A DNA stretch of 64,000 bases, taken from contig JACCLO010000009.1 of assembly GCA_029448655.1 (NCBI GenBank), positions 2,108,001-2,172,000 on the forward strand. The letters are read 5' to 3'. This stretch comes from Wolfiporia cocos. Its lineage: Eukaryota > Basidiomycota > Agaricomycetes > Polyporales > Phaeolaceae. Positions 1 through 9,972 of this stretch are shown piece by piece; the stretch's first letter is position 1; each line of letters begins with the position of its first letter. Made by a program: the position numbers and the translations under genes. Under the pieces are notes generated by a model. That model ran no database searches and was not told the DNA's origin. It saw nothing but the letters and a program-made list of their open reading frames with translations.

Positions 1-1511
1 TCGCAGGTCCTGCGCATCGAGGGAGGCATTGTGAGTCGTTGCTTGTGTATGCTTTTCACAGTCTAACTTACATTTGGGCTTCGATCGTTTGTATCTGGAC
101 CCGAGATTGGGTGCGCATTCCATTCGGCCTGAAACGAGTGACAGTCCATATTGATGTCCTCAAGAAGCAGCCTATGAATTAACCACAGGTGCTGTTTGTT
201 CTCACGGTCAAGGAGATGGCGACGCTCGAGGCGGGTGAAGAACGCTCGCCATTCCCTGCAGAAGTGACGGCCCACTTCAACCCAGAGCCGTTCAATGTGT
301 GTGTTATGTGTAGAACTTATAAGACATGTCAAGTAGGATGTCAGCATGAACCACAAATATACATACCTTCCCCACATGAAGGAAGCACGATTTGCTCCAC
401 GGCGTAAGATCATCCAAACAGCTACCTCAATATTCTCCCCGCTGCGGTCGCCACGTACTCGTGAAGGTGCTTCATACTCATCAACCGCTTTGAGGAATAC
501 ATCGAGTACGGTAGTGGCGCGATTGTTGTTACTTGCGCGGAGGCCTGTAATCTGTGGGTGCAGTGTACAGCTTAGCCCCGGTTACAACGAGGTAGCTGAT
601 ACGTACTGTGCGGCAAAATCCATCAATAAAACCATGAATAACAATTCCCCAATGTATGAGCTTGTGATGCCCATCGCAACGCCACAACGCATTTGGTCTT
701 GACGACTTGTATTTTCGCCGGTTGATAGCTCGGTGCTGGCGCAATGCATGTCCTAATCCATCCACACAATGAAGAGAAGCAAATAGCCATGATCTTTGCA
801 TGCGAAATCCCTGGCTCTGTAAGAAACCTCGAAGATAACGAATGCCAGAGTTTGGCTTTCGCATCTTGTATGCTCTAACAACCAAGTCGAGCTCCTCATT
901 TGATAGGTCGGCGAACTTGTGCTCAAGTCCATACAGCCGGAGATAGCGTCGGATGGTGTGCCGGTGCAGACACATTGCTTGGGACAGTTTTGATATGCTG
1001 ATATTCCTCATATTGGACATGGCCTCGGCTAGGAGTGTCCGATCGATAACCTTGCGGGGACGACCCCGCCGTCCGGTATGCTCAACAACGACTGCTGAAA
1101 TTGATGAGATATTCGAGCTCTCCCTAGATCATAGGATAGTAGATGGCCATCCAACGACATAGTTGAGTAGTCTTACCTGCCAGTAACTGCAGTGATAGTA
1201 TCCCTCAAACGAGCTATCAGCAAGCCCAATGCACTTGCCGCTGCTTCAAACCAATCTGGCCCAAGGTTCATATTGAATTCCCTGTTCAAAATATCTCGTT
1301 CCATCTCAACCAGGATGAGCACTGATGAGTTCTGCAACTTTTCAAGATGGTACTTAAGCCGAAGGGGATCTGAGTCATCTTGCAGGACAAGTTCAGCCGC
1401 ATGTCCATATGCATCACTGAGCTGACGATGGGCATTTTGGATATTTGGAGGCCACACTGTAGGTACTGGAGGCTCTGGTAGAGGTGGGAAATGGTTGGGA
1501 AGTGCAGCCAT
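1..1511 (-). CDS. rve-type integrase-like protein, left-arm copy, 3' end cut by window edge
   Basis: Mirror copy of the complete integrase gene, with exons 1511-1177, 1123-607, 551-367, 315-72 and only nine bases (9-1) of the last exon inside the window. Helix-turn-helix and all three catalytic acids are present and identical to the right-arm copy. The last ~180 codons are missing. If the contig really starts here, this copy is incomplete or its remainder was not assembled. Confidence 0.78.
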
Positions 1512-1660
1512 TGTGAGCTCAAGCAGAGGTTATAGAGTTCACGTGAAGCAGATTGCAACGACCGGCAGAGGGCCTTCCCATTTTGGAAGTCATCATCGGG
1601 ACGAGATCTTTGAATGCTTGACCTTGGCTGTATGCTCATCTCACCGGACTCTTGGATATC
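1512..1660. promoter_or_regulatory. Shared divergent promoter of BTB and integrase genes (left arm)
   Basis: Only 149 bp separate the start codons of the divergent integrase and BTB genes, so regulatory sequence for both must lie here or overlap the genes. No clear TATA box is visible. The mirror copy lies at 4353-4501. Confidence 0.45.
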
Positions 1661-2762
1661 ATGCATGTTACTTCTTCCAACAATGGCTCATGCTCAGAGG
1701 ATACAAGCATCACGCCAGCATCCTCCCAAGCCCAGAGGTCAGCGGAATATTACTTCAAAAGCCGAGCATACATATTTCAGGTAAGAATTCCATGTGGGTA
1801 CACTTAAACAGACCACCGATAGACTGGCTCAGGTTGAAAATACTTTGTTCCGCCTTGAGGTTGGCCTTCTCCTTTCAAAAATCAATGCTTTCGGCGAGAT
1901 GTTCAGCATGTTGCCGAGAACGTCATCGGAAACCGGCCAAGCCTGCCCTGACGGCCTCAATGACAGCGACCCAACTGTCCTGCAGCAAGTCACTGCAAAG
2001 GAGTTTCAGTACTTGTGTGATTGGATCTACGGAAAGTGAGTTAAAGTATCACTTACGAAACTGCAGTCTGATTAGGGTACTGTTGCCATAAGATGGACAC
2101 GGCCGCCCTACAAACTCGAATACTTGATATCTGTCCTGAAGCTGTCAAAATTCTGGGACATCGACAGTGGAAGGGAATGGGCTACGTACCATTTTCAGCA
2201 AATCGAGAGCACGATACGTCCAGCGCTACGTTTGCGAATCGCTCGCGTCTACGAGATCGATGCTTGGGTCCGCCCTGCTTTCACGGCTCTGTTGAGTATC
2301 CCTTTAAGGGATCTCACAGAAGCATATCATACCTGGATAGGATGGGACACATACCGCCTGCTCGCCTGCGTACAACAGGAGATAAACGATCTTCGCGTTC
2401 GGATGGCATTCATGCCACCTGACATCAAACATCTCGTTTACGGTATTGCTACCTGCTCAGAAGAAAAGCACATCAACTGTGTGCGGGCATGGAAGGATGA
2501 ATGGGTGCGCATCATAGGGCCACAGTTATGCTCGACACATCCAGGCCGTCACTTGAAGATGTCGGAGGCAATGGATGAAATAAAGAAGCTTGGTCTCAAG
2601 GCGATGACTCCGAGGTGCCAGAGCGCTGCAATTGATCAGATTGAGTTCGATAATATATTCAGCGGTGAGGCAGATCTCATCGCCCAGGCCTTGGATGCAC
2701 TTCAAGCTGTCTGTGTAGATGCTCATGAAGCGATCTCTGTAGAGGGTGGTATCATGGAATGA
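1661..2762 (+). CDS. BTB/POZ-domain protein, left-arm copy
   Basis: Three exons, 1661-1780, 1833-2035 and 2093-2762, give a protein of about 330 residues; both introns (52 and 57 bases) have GT-AG ends and keep frame. Residues about 40-110 hold the BTB-like core (FQVENTLFRLEVGLL, then a stretch ending at the WIYGK exon junction), followed by a helical C-terminal half starting with VLKLSKFWDID. This layout, with VEDTLF near the N-terminus and a LKLA-W motif after the BTB core, is that of the large Agaricomycete BTB family. BTB proteins usually mediate dimerisation or act as cullin-3 adaptors; the substrate cannot be inferred. The gene diverges from the integrase gene, with 149 bp between their starts. 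The start at 1661 is the first ATG in frame with the BTB exon. Confidence 0.8.
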
Positions 2763-2790
2763 TTCTGTATATACATGTCCAGTATCCCAG

Positions 2791-2926
2791 AACGTGTGTT
2801 TAGTGGTATACCGAAACGTGTGTAGTCTCACAATGAAACGTGTGTGTATAAATGAGACGATCGCGAAACGTGTGTGTAGTGTAGTGACAGAACGTGTGTA
2901 TATATTATATTATCACGCGTGTGATA
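2791..2926 (+). repeat. Five iterations of AACGTGTGT plus a short palindrome next to the axis (left arm)
   Basis: AACGTGTGT occurs at 2791, 2815, 2837, 2867 and 2891, spaced 22-30 bases apart, and is followed by a 16-base inverted sequence TATCAC-GCGT-GTGATA at 2911-2926. It lies just 3' of the BTB stop codon. Iterated short motifs close to an element end resemble subterminal transposase-binding repeats, but that role is inferred. Confidence 0.7.
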
Positions 2927-3086
2927 TGATTCTGACTACCAAAAAAGGATAGTTGAGTCGCGAGTTTATAATTTGAATATTTGTACAAAATGAACGGCAT
3001 AGGCGCACACCTATGCCGTTCATTTTGTACAAATATTCAAATTATAAACTCGCGACTCAACTATCCTTTTTTGGTAGTCAGAATCA

Positions 3087-3222
3087 TATCACACGCGTGA
3101 TAATATAATATATACACACGTTCTGTCACTACACTACACACACGTTTCGCGATCGTCTCATTTATACACACACGTTTCATTGTGAGACTACACACGTTTC
3201 GGTATACCACTAAACACACGTT
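3087..3222 (-). repeat. Five iterations of AACGTGTGT plus a short palindrome next to the axis (right arm)
   Basis: Exact mirror of the left-arm array, so ten copies of the motif flank the palindrome axis symmetrically, five pointing each way. Confidence 0.7.
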
Positions 3223-3250
3223 CTGGGATACTGGACATGTATATACAGAA

Positions 3251-4352
3251 TCATTCCATGATACCACCCTCTACAGAGATCGCTTCATGAGCATCTACAC
3301 AGACAGCTTGAAGTGCATCCAAGGCCTGGGCGATGAGATCTGCCTCACCGCTGAATATATTATCGAACTCAATCTGATCAATTGCAGCGCTCTGGCACCT
3401 CGGAGTCATCGCCTTGAGACCAAGCTTCTTTATTTCATCCATTGCCTCCGACATCTTCAAGTGACGGCCTGGATGTGTCGAGCATAACTGTGGCCCTATG
3501 ATGCGCACCCATTCATCCTTCCATGCCCGCACACAGTTGATGTGCTTTTCTTCTGAGCAGGTAGCAATACCGTAAACGAGATGTTTGATGTCAGGTGGCA
3601 TGAATGCCATCCGAACGCGAAGATCGTTTATCTCCTGTTGTACGCAGGCGAGCAGGCGGTATGTGTCCCATCCTATCCAGGTATGATATGCTTCTGTGAG
3701 ATCCCTTAAAGGGATACTCAACAGAGCCGTGAAAGCAGGGCGGACCCAAGCATCGATCTCGTAGACGCGAGCGATTCGCAAACGTAGCGCTGGACGTATC
3801 GTGCTCTCGATTTGCTGAAAATGGTACGTAGCCCATTCCCTTCCACTGTCGATGTCCCAGAATTTTGACAGCTTCAGGACAGATATCAAGTATTCGAGTT
3901 TGTAGGGCGGCCGTGTCCATCTTATGGCAACAGTACCCTAATCAGACTGCAGTTTCGTAAGTGATACTTTAACTCACTTTCCGTAGATCCAATCACACAA
4001 GTACTGAAACTCCTTTGCAGTGACTTGCTGCAGGACAGTTGGGTCGCTGTCATTGAGGCCGTCAGGGCAGGCTTGGCCGGTTTCCGATGACGTTCTCGGC
4101 AACATGCTGAACATCTCGCCGAAAGCATTGATTTTTGAAAGGAGAAGGCCAACCTCAAGGCGGAACAAAGTATTTTCAACCTGAGCCAGTCTATCGGTGG
4201 TCTGTTTAAGTGTACCCACATGGAATTCTTACCTGAAATATGTATGCTCGGCTTTTGAAGTAATATTCCGCTGACCTCTGGGCTTGGGAGGATGCTGGCG
4301 TGATGCTTGTATCCTCTGAGCATGAGCCATTGTTGGAAGAAGTAACATGCAT
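3251..4352 (-). CDS. BTB/POZ-domain protein, right-arm copy
   Basis: This is the mirror image of the left-arm BTB gene, with exons 4352-4233, 4180-3978 and 3920-3251 and an identical predicted protein of about 330 residues. No substitution is visible between the two copies. Its 3' end points toward the palindrome axis and its 5' end is 149 bp from the start of the complete integrase gene. Two identical gene copies facing each other tail to tail across a 6-base spacer are rare in a stable genome, so the copy number depends on whether the palindrome is real. Confidence 0.78.
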
Positions 4353-4501
4353 GATATCCAAGAGTCCGGTGAGATGAGCATACAGCCAAGGTCAAGCATT
4401 CAAAGATCTCGTCCCGATGATGACTTCCAAAATGGGAAGGCCCTCTGCCGGTCGTTGCAATCTGCTTCACGTGAACTCTATAACCTCTGCTTGAGCTCAC
4501 A

Positions 4502-6543
4502 ATGGCTGCACTTCCCAACCATTTCCCACCTCTACCAGAGCCTCCAGTACCTACAGTGTGGCCTCCAAATATCCAAAATGCCCATCGTCAGCTCAGTGAT
4601 GCATATGGACATGCGGCTGAACTTGTCCTGCAAGATGACTCAGATCCCCTTCGGCTTAAGTACCATCTTGAAAAGTTGCAGAACTCATCAGTGCTCATCC
4701 TGGTTGAGATGGAACGAGATATTTTGAACAGGGAATTCAATATGAACCTTGGGCCAGATTGGTTTGAAGCAGCGGCAAGTGCATTGGGCTTGCTGATAGC
4801 TCGTTTGAGGGATACTATCACTGCAGTTACTGGCAGGTAAGACTACTCAACTATGTCGTTGGATGGCCATCTACTATCCTATGATCTAGGGAGAGCTCGA
4901 ATATCTCATCAATTTCAGCAGTCGTTGTTGAGCATACCGGACGGCGGGGTCGTCCCCGCAAGGTTATCGATCGGACACTCCTAGCCGAGGCCATGTCCAA
5001 TATGAGGAATATCAGCATATCAAAACTGTCCCAAGCAATGTGTCTGCACCGGCACACCATCCGACGCTATCTCCGGCTGTATGGACTTGAGCACAAGTTC
5101 GCCGACCTATCAAATGAGGAGCTCGACTTGGTTGTTAGAGCATACAAGATGCGAAAGCCAAACTCTGGCATTCGTTATCTTCGAGGTTTCTTACAGAGCC
5201 AGGGATTTCGCATGCAAAGATCATGGCTATTTGCTTCTCTTCATTGTGTGGATGGATTAGGACATGCATTGCGCCAGCACCGAGCTATCAACCGGCGAAA
5301 ATACAAGTCGTCAAGACCAAATGCGTTGTGGCGTTGCGATGGGCATCACAAGCTCATACATTGGGGAATTGTTATTCATGGTTTTATTGATGGATTTTGC
5401 CGCACAGTACGTATCAGCTACCTCGTTGTAACCGGGGCTAAGCTGTACACTGCACCCACAGATTACAGGCCTCCGCGCAAGTAACAACAATCGCGCCACT
5501 ACCGTACTCGATGTATTCCTCAAAGCGGTTGATGAGTATGAAGCACCTTCACGAGTACGTGGCGACCGCAGCGGGGAGAATATTGAGGTAGCTGTTTGGA
5601 TGATCTTACGCCGTGGAGCAAATCGTGCTTCCTTCATGTGGGGAAGGTATGTATATTTGTGGTTCATGCTGACATCCTACTTGACATGTCTTATAAGTTC
5701 TACACATAACACACACATTGAACGGCTCTGGGTTGAAGTGGGCCGTCACTTCTGCAGGGAATGGCGAGCGTTCTTCACCCGCCTCGAGCGTCGCCATCTC
5801 CTTGACCGTGAGAACAAACAGCACCTGTGGTTAATTCATAGGCTGCTTCTTGAGGACATCAATATGGACTGTCACTCGTTTCAGGCCGAATGGAATGCGC
5901 ACCCAATCTCGGGTCCAGATACAAACGATCGAAGCCCAAATGTAAGTTAGACTGTGAAAAGCATACACAAGCAACGACTCACAATGCCTCCCTCGATGCG
6001 CAGGACCTGCGATTGTTAGGTCAGCTGAATCATGGGGTGTATACCGATGATGGTATAGACCTCCATCCTGATGTGCTTCATGAGCACTATGGGACTACAA
6101 ATCAGCAAGTTCGCCGGCAGAGAGGCCAGACAGGTGCTGGTCACCCACCTGAAGAGGACGACAACTCTGATGCATCAAATAGCGACAGCGAGACTGATTC
6201 GGATCTCGGAATTATGACACAAGTTGCTGCAACTCAACACTCCAATATTCAGCATGCAGCCATTCCTGTCCCTTCAAATTCAAATCCGTTCGAAAGTGAA
6301 GATTCCGAAGTGCTGTATTTTGACGCACTTGATCTCATACGGCTCGAGGGAACAATTCCTGCGGGCTTTGGAGCACTACCTATAGAGCATGCATACGAAG
6401 CGGAGGAAGTGATTCGACTTGGACGGAGAGGCCGGAAGGAGCTTGTTGTTGGGCTACCTGAGCACATATGGCGCCCATGGATAGAGTTGTGGGCGCAGGC
6501 TGTACACCTATTGAATGAGTTTATGTACGGAGATGGGGTTTGA
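4502..6543 (+). CDS. rve-type (DDE) integrase/transposase-like protein, complete copy
   Basis: Five exons (4502-4836, 4890-5406, 5462-5646, 5698-5941, 6004-6543) encode about 606 residues; all four introns are 51-62 bases, GT-AG and frame-preserving. An N-terminal helical region is followed by a helix-turn-helix segment (about residues 147-190, SKLSQAMCLHRHTIRRYLR). The integrase core has RCDGHHKLIHWG (D262), VRGDRSGEN (D319) and HIERLWVEV (E354), a DDE triad with 34 residues between the second and third acids. The C-terminal part is acidic and ends with a domain containing LPEHIWRPWIELW. It matches the integrase-core proteins that are multi-copy in mushroom genomes. The last exon lies almost wholly outside the palindrome, so this is the only complete copy here. 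Whether it mobilises anything is unknown. Confidence 0.82.
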
Positions 6544-6614
6544 GAATGAATTGACATACCATGAGCAAGGATGCTGGTGCTGGCTCCATTGTGTCGGTGC
6601 TGCCATTGGAGCAG

Positions 6615-7090
6615 GTGCTTCTTTCCTCAAGCAAATATCAGCGCTTATCTCATGATCACGATCGACGATGGCGTCATACGAGTTAATGATCTGATCGCGG
6701 CCTAACCTCGGAACACACTCAGTCCTCCGTTCCACTAAGACTTTAAGTACTAGTCTATTGGGATAAGTACGAGTGCGCGTGGTCTCTACTTACAGTAGCT
6801 CAATATTATAATACGTAGATACCAGTCAACACCTGTGAGTCTGACTGTACAGTGGCACAATACAATGTGTAGTGCATTAAACAAGCGAAATAGTCGCACA
6901 ACTACATCATTCTCTTCACCCTCACCAAGAAATGCATCAAGTTAGTTAAATTCCCCTTAATTACAACTGCTACCCACATGAATCTGGTAAGCGATAAGCT
7001 TCTGTTCTCAATTCCCGGTGGCCGAGTGCTTCTTTCCTCAAGTGAATATCAGCACTTATCTCATGATCACGATCGACGATGGCGTCATAC
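6615..7090. repeat. 65-bp direct repeat (6615-6679 and 7026-7090)
   Basis: Two copies of a 65-bp sequence starting GTGCTTCTTTCCTCAAG and ending ATGGCGTCATAC, about 410 bp apart, with three mismatches, all transitions. The copies bracket low-complexity unique sequence. No coding frame is shared with the upstream integrase gene. Family unknown. Apart from this repeat I see nothing in 6544-7190. Confidence 0.75.
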
Positions 7091-7195
7091 TACCACGCAC
7101 TCCGGTCCTGCTCCACGCATCGTGTGCTTGCCTTGTATGGCATGCCCGGACCATGCCCAGATGTCATCCGACGCCACACCAAGCCATCCACCCTG

Positions 7196-7902
7196 TGTTA
7201 CGGGTATTTCGATTTTTCGAATATCGACAGAACTCACCACCGGGCGAATACGATACAGGGACTTGTTGCGCAACCAACCCCCTGGCTACTCGTGATCTTA
7301 CTGGGCGCATCCCCAGTTGTACTAGTCTGTAGGGCTCGTTTCATCTTTGGCAGATCCAACCCTGCCACCGTTTCATGTTCATCGTTTATTAGCTGACAGA
7401 TGGCGTTCAACCACCATCATTCCTATCTATCGTCTCAGATATATCACTCCATACTTATCAAACGTTTGGGACTATAGCGTAGATAGTATCGGTGGCATCT
7501 GGGACAGACTTGACCCCTGAAACCTAGCGTAGTATAAAAACTCATGTACTTACCGTCGAGGCTCTTCAGCTCGACCTTGTTGTATAAACAAGAAGTCTTA
7601 TACTCGTTCTCAAACGTAGGAAACTACGCTCAGTATTTCTCACTCGAGCAACCAAACGACTAAGTCCTCGAAGTGCACACTGACTTCTCGGACTTAGGCG
7701 AGTCTTATATTCTATTCGACTCGCACTTGAACAGATTATATCCTCTAACGCGTATTGGATATTATACGATCTCCTAGGAACTTCACCTAGGACTTGAAGG
7801 CATCTAACGAGTATTTGCCTTGCATACGGCAACAAGCCTACGTGCAGAAGAACGATCTATATTCGCGACTCGAATATACGAACGGGTATTCGACCCGTAA
7901 CA
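7196..7902. mobile_element. Solo LTR (707 bp) with 5-bp target duplication
   Basis: Begins TGTTACGGGT and ends ACCCGTAACA, a perfect 10-bp terminal inverted repeat in the TG...CA form of an LTR. It is flanked on both sides by CCCTG (7191-7195 and 7903-7907), a 5-bp target-site duplication. No internal retroelement genes lie nearby, so this is a solo LTR left by LTR-LTR recombination. It is unrelated in sequence to the LTRs at 31.9 and 39.7 kb. Confidence 0.88.
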
Positions 7903-7984
7903 CCCTGTGCCCGCCCGCCAATAATATTATATTCATCATTATCTGATTGCGCGTATCATATAGTATATAAAGCAAAGAAATACG

Positions 7985-8720
7985 GGGTGATTATGTTAAG
8001 ATATAGAGCTGCAGCACTGTCACCATGCACAGCGGCGGGGGTGGCAGGGTGGCAAAGCACTAATCGCAAGCACGGGCTCCTCCATTTAGCCACATTAGCG
8101 TGCAGAGCCCAGGCGCAGCAGAAAGCACTCGGATTGAGCATGTGGTACATCTGCTTATGGGATAGCCGAGGCATGGCCGATGTTATCTGACAGTCCCTAG
8201 AGCCATCCATCCCAATATACTTGGAAATCAATTTTTAATGGTATCATTGTATTCTATGATGCTAATTACATAGGAAATAAGAAAGAACAAAAATTTCTAA
8301 TGAAGAATTGAGGAAGAGGGCCATCACCGTCATGCGCGATGGCGGCGGCGGCGGTGGGGTGCTACGTGCGAGCACGTGTTATCAATTTGACGTGCAGAGC
8401 CCTGGCCGACAGTGCTGGAATGAAGCACGTGGTACCTCTGCATTTGGCATGGCCGAGGCATGGCCGATGTTATCTGCCATGTCCTCCATGCATCCACCCT
8501 AAATATCACTCCAATTGAGATTCTATTAATACCATTGGATTTGTATGTACTAATTACATGGGAATACAAAAAGAACGGGGTTTATAGGTGGGGTAGCCGC
8601 CGTCGTCGTGCGCAACGGCGGCGGCGGGGTGCTTAGTGGGGCGGGCGGCGGGCAGCAGCAATTAGTGCGGGGGAGGGCGGAGCCCAGGACACACCGCCGA
8701 GGCGTCTATCATGAGGGACT
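7985..8720. repeat. Diverged tandem module, GC-rich, about 2.5 units
   Basis: Unit 1 (about 7985-8290) and unit 2 (about 8310-8580) share an ordered set of segments: a G-rich GGCGG tract, GCAGAGCCC, GGTAC(A/C)TCTGC, a shared GCCGAGGCATGGCCGATG, and a tail with CTAATTACAT and AAAGAAC. A third, partial unit follows with another GGCGGCGG tract. Units differ by many substitutions and small gaps. No gene is recognisable. Confidence 0.6.
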
Positions 8721-8838
8721 TCAGTCAATTATCTTAATCTGCCAACTGCCCTTTGCTTAAGAAATCGCAGTTGCGAGCTAGGTTTGCACACAGATCAATC
8801 TGCTAGCTGCGGCAGATCAATCTACTGTGACAATAAAA

Positions 8839-8926
8839 TGGTACATCCAGGATTCGAACCAAGGACCTTAGCACGGATGAGAACAACAGCATTGCAGTAT
8901 ACATTAGCCAACTGAGCTACAGTGCA
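8839..8926 (-). other. tRNA-like SINE head, left unit
   Basis: On the minus strand it carries an A-box-like TAGCTCAGTTGG, a B-box GGTTCGAATCC and ends TGTACCA. The acceptor and D stems do not pair, so it is not a functional tRNA gene. It looks like the RNA polymerase III head of a SINE. Confidence 0.65.
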
Positions 8927-9220
8927 ACTAGAATCTTCACACTTTTAAGAAATATATAGAGTATTTTGTAAACTTCATTTTCGCAGTTTAACATCTTCCA
9001 TAACACAAATACAAATGAATCTGCCTCTCAAGACCTGTGATTCCAGTGTTTACAACTTTCCCATTGTGAATTGCTCCAGGTCAGGCATGGCAAATCAAGC
9101 TACCACTATCATTGATTTCTTTATGCTTGTTGTAGCAGTTAGTTGCCTTGATGATTTGTGGAAATTGTGTGTCAAATTTGCGTTATATATATATTTTATT
9201 GGTCAATGGTAACTGTTGTC

Positions 9221-9293
9221 ACTATGGCTCAGTTGGCTAATCATGCTGCGATGCTCTGTGCTAAGGTCCTTGGTTTGAATCCTGGATGTACCA
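9221..9293 (+). other. tRNA-like SINE head, right unit
   Basis: Contains TGGCTCAGTTGG (A-box-like) and GGTTTGAATCC (B-box with one change), ending TGTACCA. It is homologous to the left head in opposite orientation. The stems are degenerate, so it is tRNA-derived rather than a tRNA gene. Confidence 0.65.
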
Positions 9294-9448
9294 TTTTATT
9301 GTCACAGTAGATTAATCTGCCGCAGCTAGCAGATTAATCTGCGTGCAAACCTAGCTCACAACTGCGATTTCTTAAGTGAAGGGCAGTTGGCAGATTAAGA
9401 TAGTTGACTGAAACTCTACCAGGACGACGACCTGTACACTTGTTAGTC

Positions 9449-9640
9449 CTGCAATGAACATGTCCATCCTCTTTAATCCTGCAAATAATATTTCGGTCCT
9501 CATTGATCCTGCAAATCACATTTCAGTCCTCGTTGATCCTGCAAATAACATGCCGGTCCTCATTGATCCCGCAAATAGTATTTCGGTCCTTGTTGATCCT
9601 ACAAAATATATTTCAGCCCTCATTGATCCTGCAAGTACCC
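9449..9640 (+). repeat. 30-bp minisatellite, about 6.5 units, open in frame
   Basis: Units of 30 bp of the form (T/A)TTTC(G/A)GTCCT then (C/T)(A/G)TTGATCCTGCAAA repeat about six times with few changes. Because the unit is ten codons long, the plus frame stays open (9454-9696) and would read as a ten-residue repeat around ISVLIDPAN. There is no sign of a gene around it, so I treat it as a non-coding minisatellite. Confidence 0.75.
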
Positions 9641-9760
9641 CACGTGTAGTATCTGTATCTATGTATATCTACCAAGCTGCTATCTACAATAGTTAGCGGA
9701 CTAGATATGAGAGGTTTTGCCGATGATACGGTTCACAATTTACAATAACAATATAGGGGT

Positions 9761-9972
9761 GGGGAGCTAGTGGTCAATATACATGGCATCATGATGTATG
9801 TCATGGGGGGAATCATCGGTAGGCATATCCTTCCATCTAAGAAATTAAACGAACAACTACAAAATGCCACATTGACTGTTGACCATCAATGTAGTGGTTG
9901 TACTCTGTTTCCCGGTCATTTGCATGCAAAGGGTTATAGTGGCAAGACAAACAAACATATTGGCATATAGTG
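9761..9972 (+). repeat. Dispersed repeat of unknown family, copy 1
   Basis: About 210 bp starting GGGGAGCTAGTGGTCAATA and containing CACATTGACTGTTGACCA. The same ordered sequence occurs on the minus strand at 40843-41064 with many substitutions. Both copies contain GGGGGGAATCA and a CTTCCATC(T/G)AAGAAA(T/C)T motif. It is probably part of an older mobile element. Confidence 0.65.

Larger units (their letters stand above)
1..6012. repeat. Giant palindrome (inverted repeat, about 3 kb arms)
   Basis: Positions x and 6013-x are complementary. The window's first bases reappear reverse-complemented at 6001-6012, every open frame in one arm has a mirror with identical translation in the other, and the axis reads as one hairpin. 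The only unpaired part is about six bases at 3004-3009. The right arm runs into unique sequence after 6012. The left arm reaches the window edge, so its true length is unknown. Arms this identical mean either a very recent duplication, active gene conversion, or a fold-back artefact of long-read sequencing. Each arm holds a BTB gene and an rve-integrase gene. Confidence 0.97.
8721..9411. repeat. Inverted pair of tRNA-derived SINE-like units
   Basis: The left arm (8721-8926) and right arm (9218-9411) are imperfect reverse complements about 200 bp long around a 290-bp centre. Each arm has, from centre outward, a tRNA-like head, then CATTTTATTGTCACAGTAGAT, then a duplicated GATTAATCTGC-type motif, and ends TCAGTCAA(T/C)TATCTTAATC. 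Heads point toward the centre and tails outward. The pair could be two SINE insertions in opposite orientation or one fold-back element. Confidence 0.72.

Noticed and set aside
8839..9293. Functional tRNA genes
   Set aside because: A- and B-boxes are present, but acceptor and D stems do not pair, and each head is joined to a repeated tail.
9449..9640. CRISPR-like array
   Set aside because: Units are contiguous 30-bp tandem repeats without spacers, and the genome is eukaryotic.
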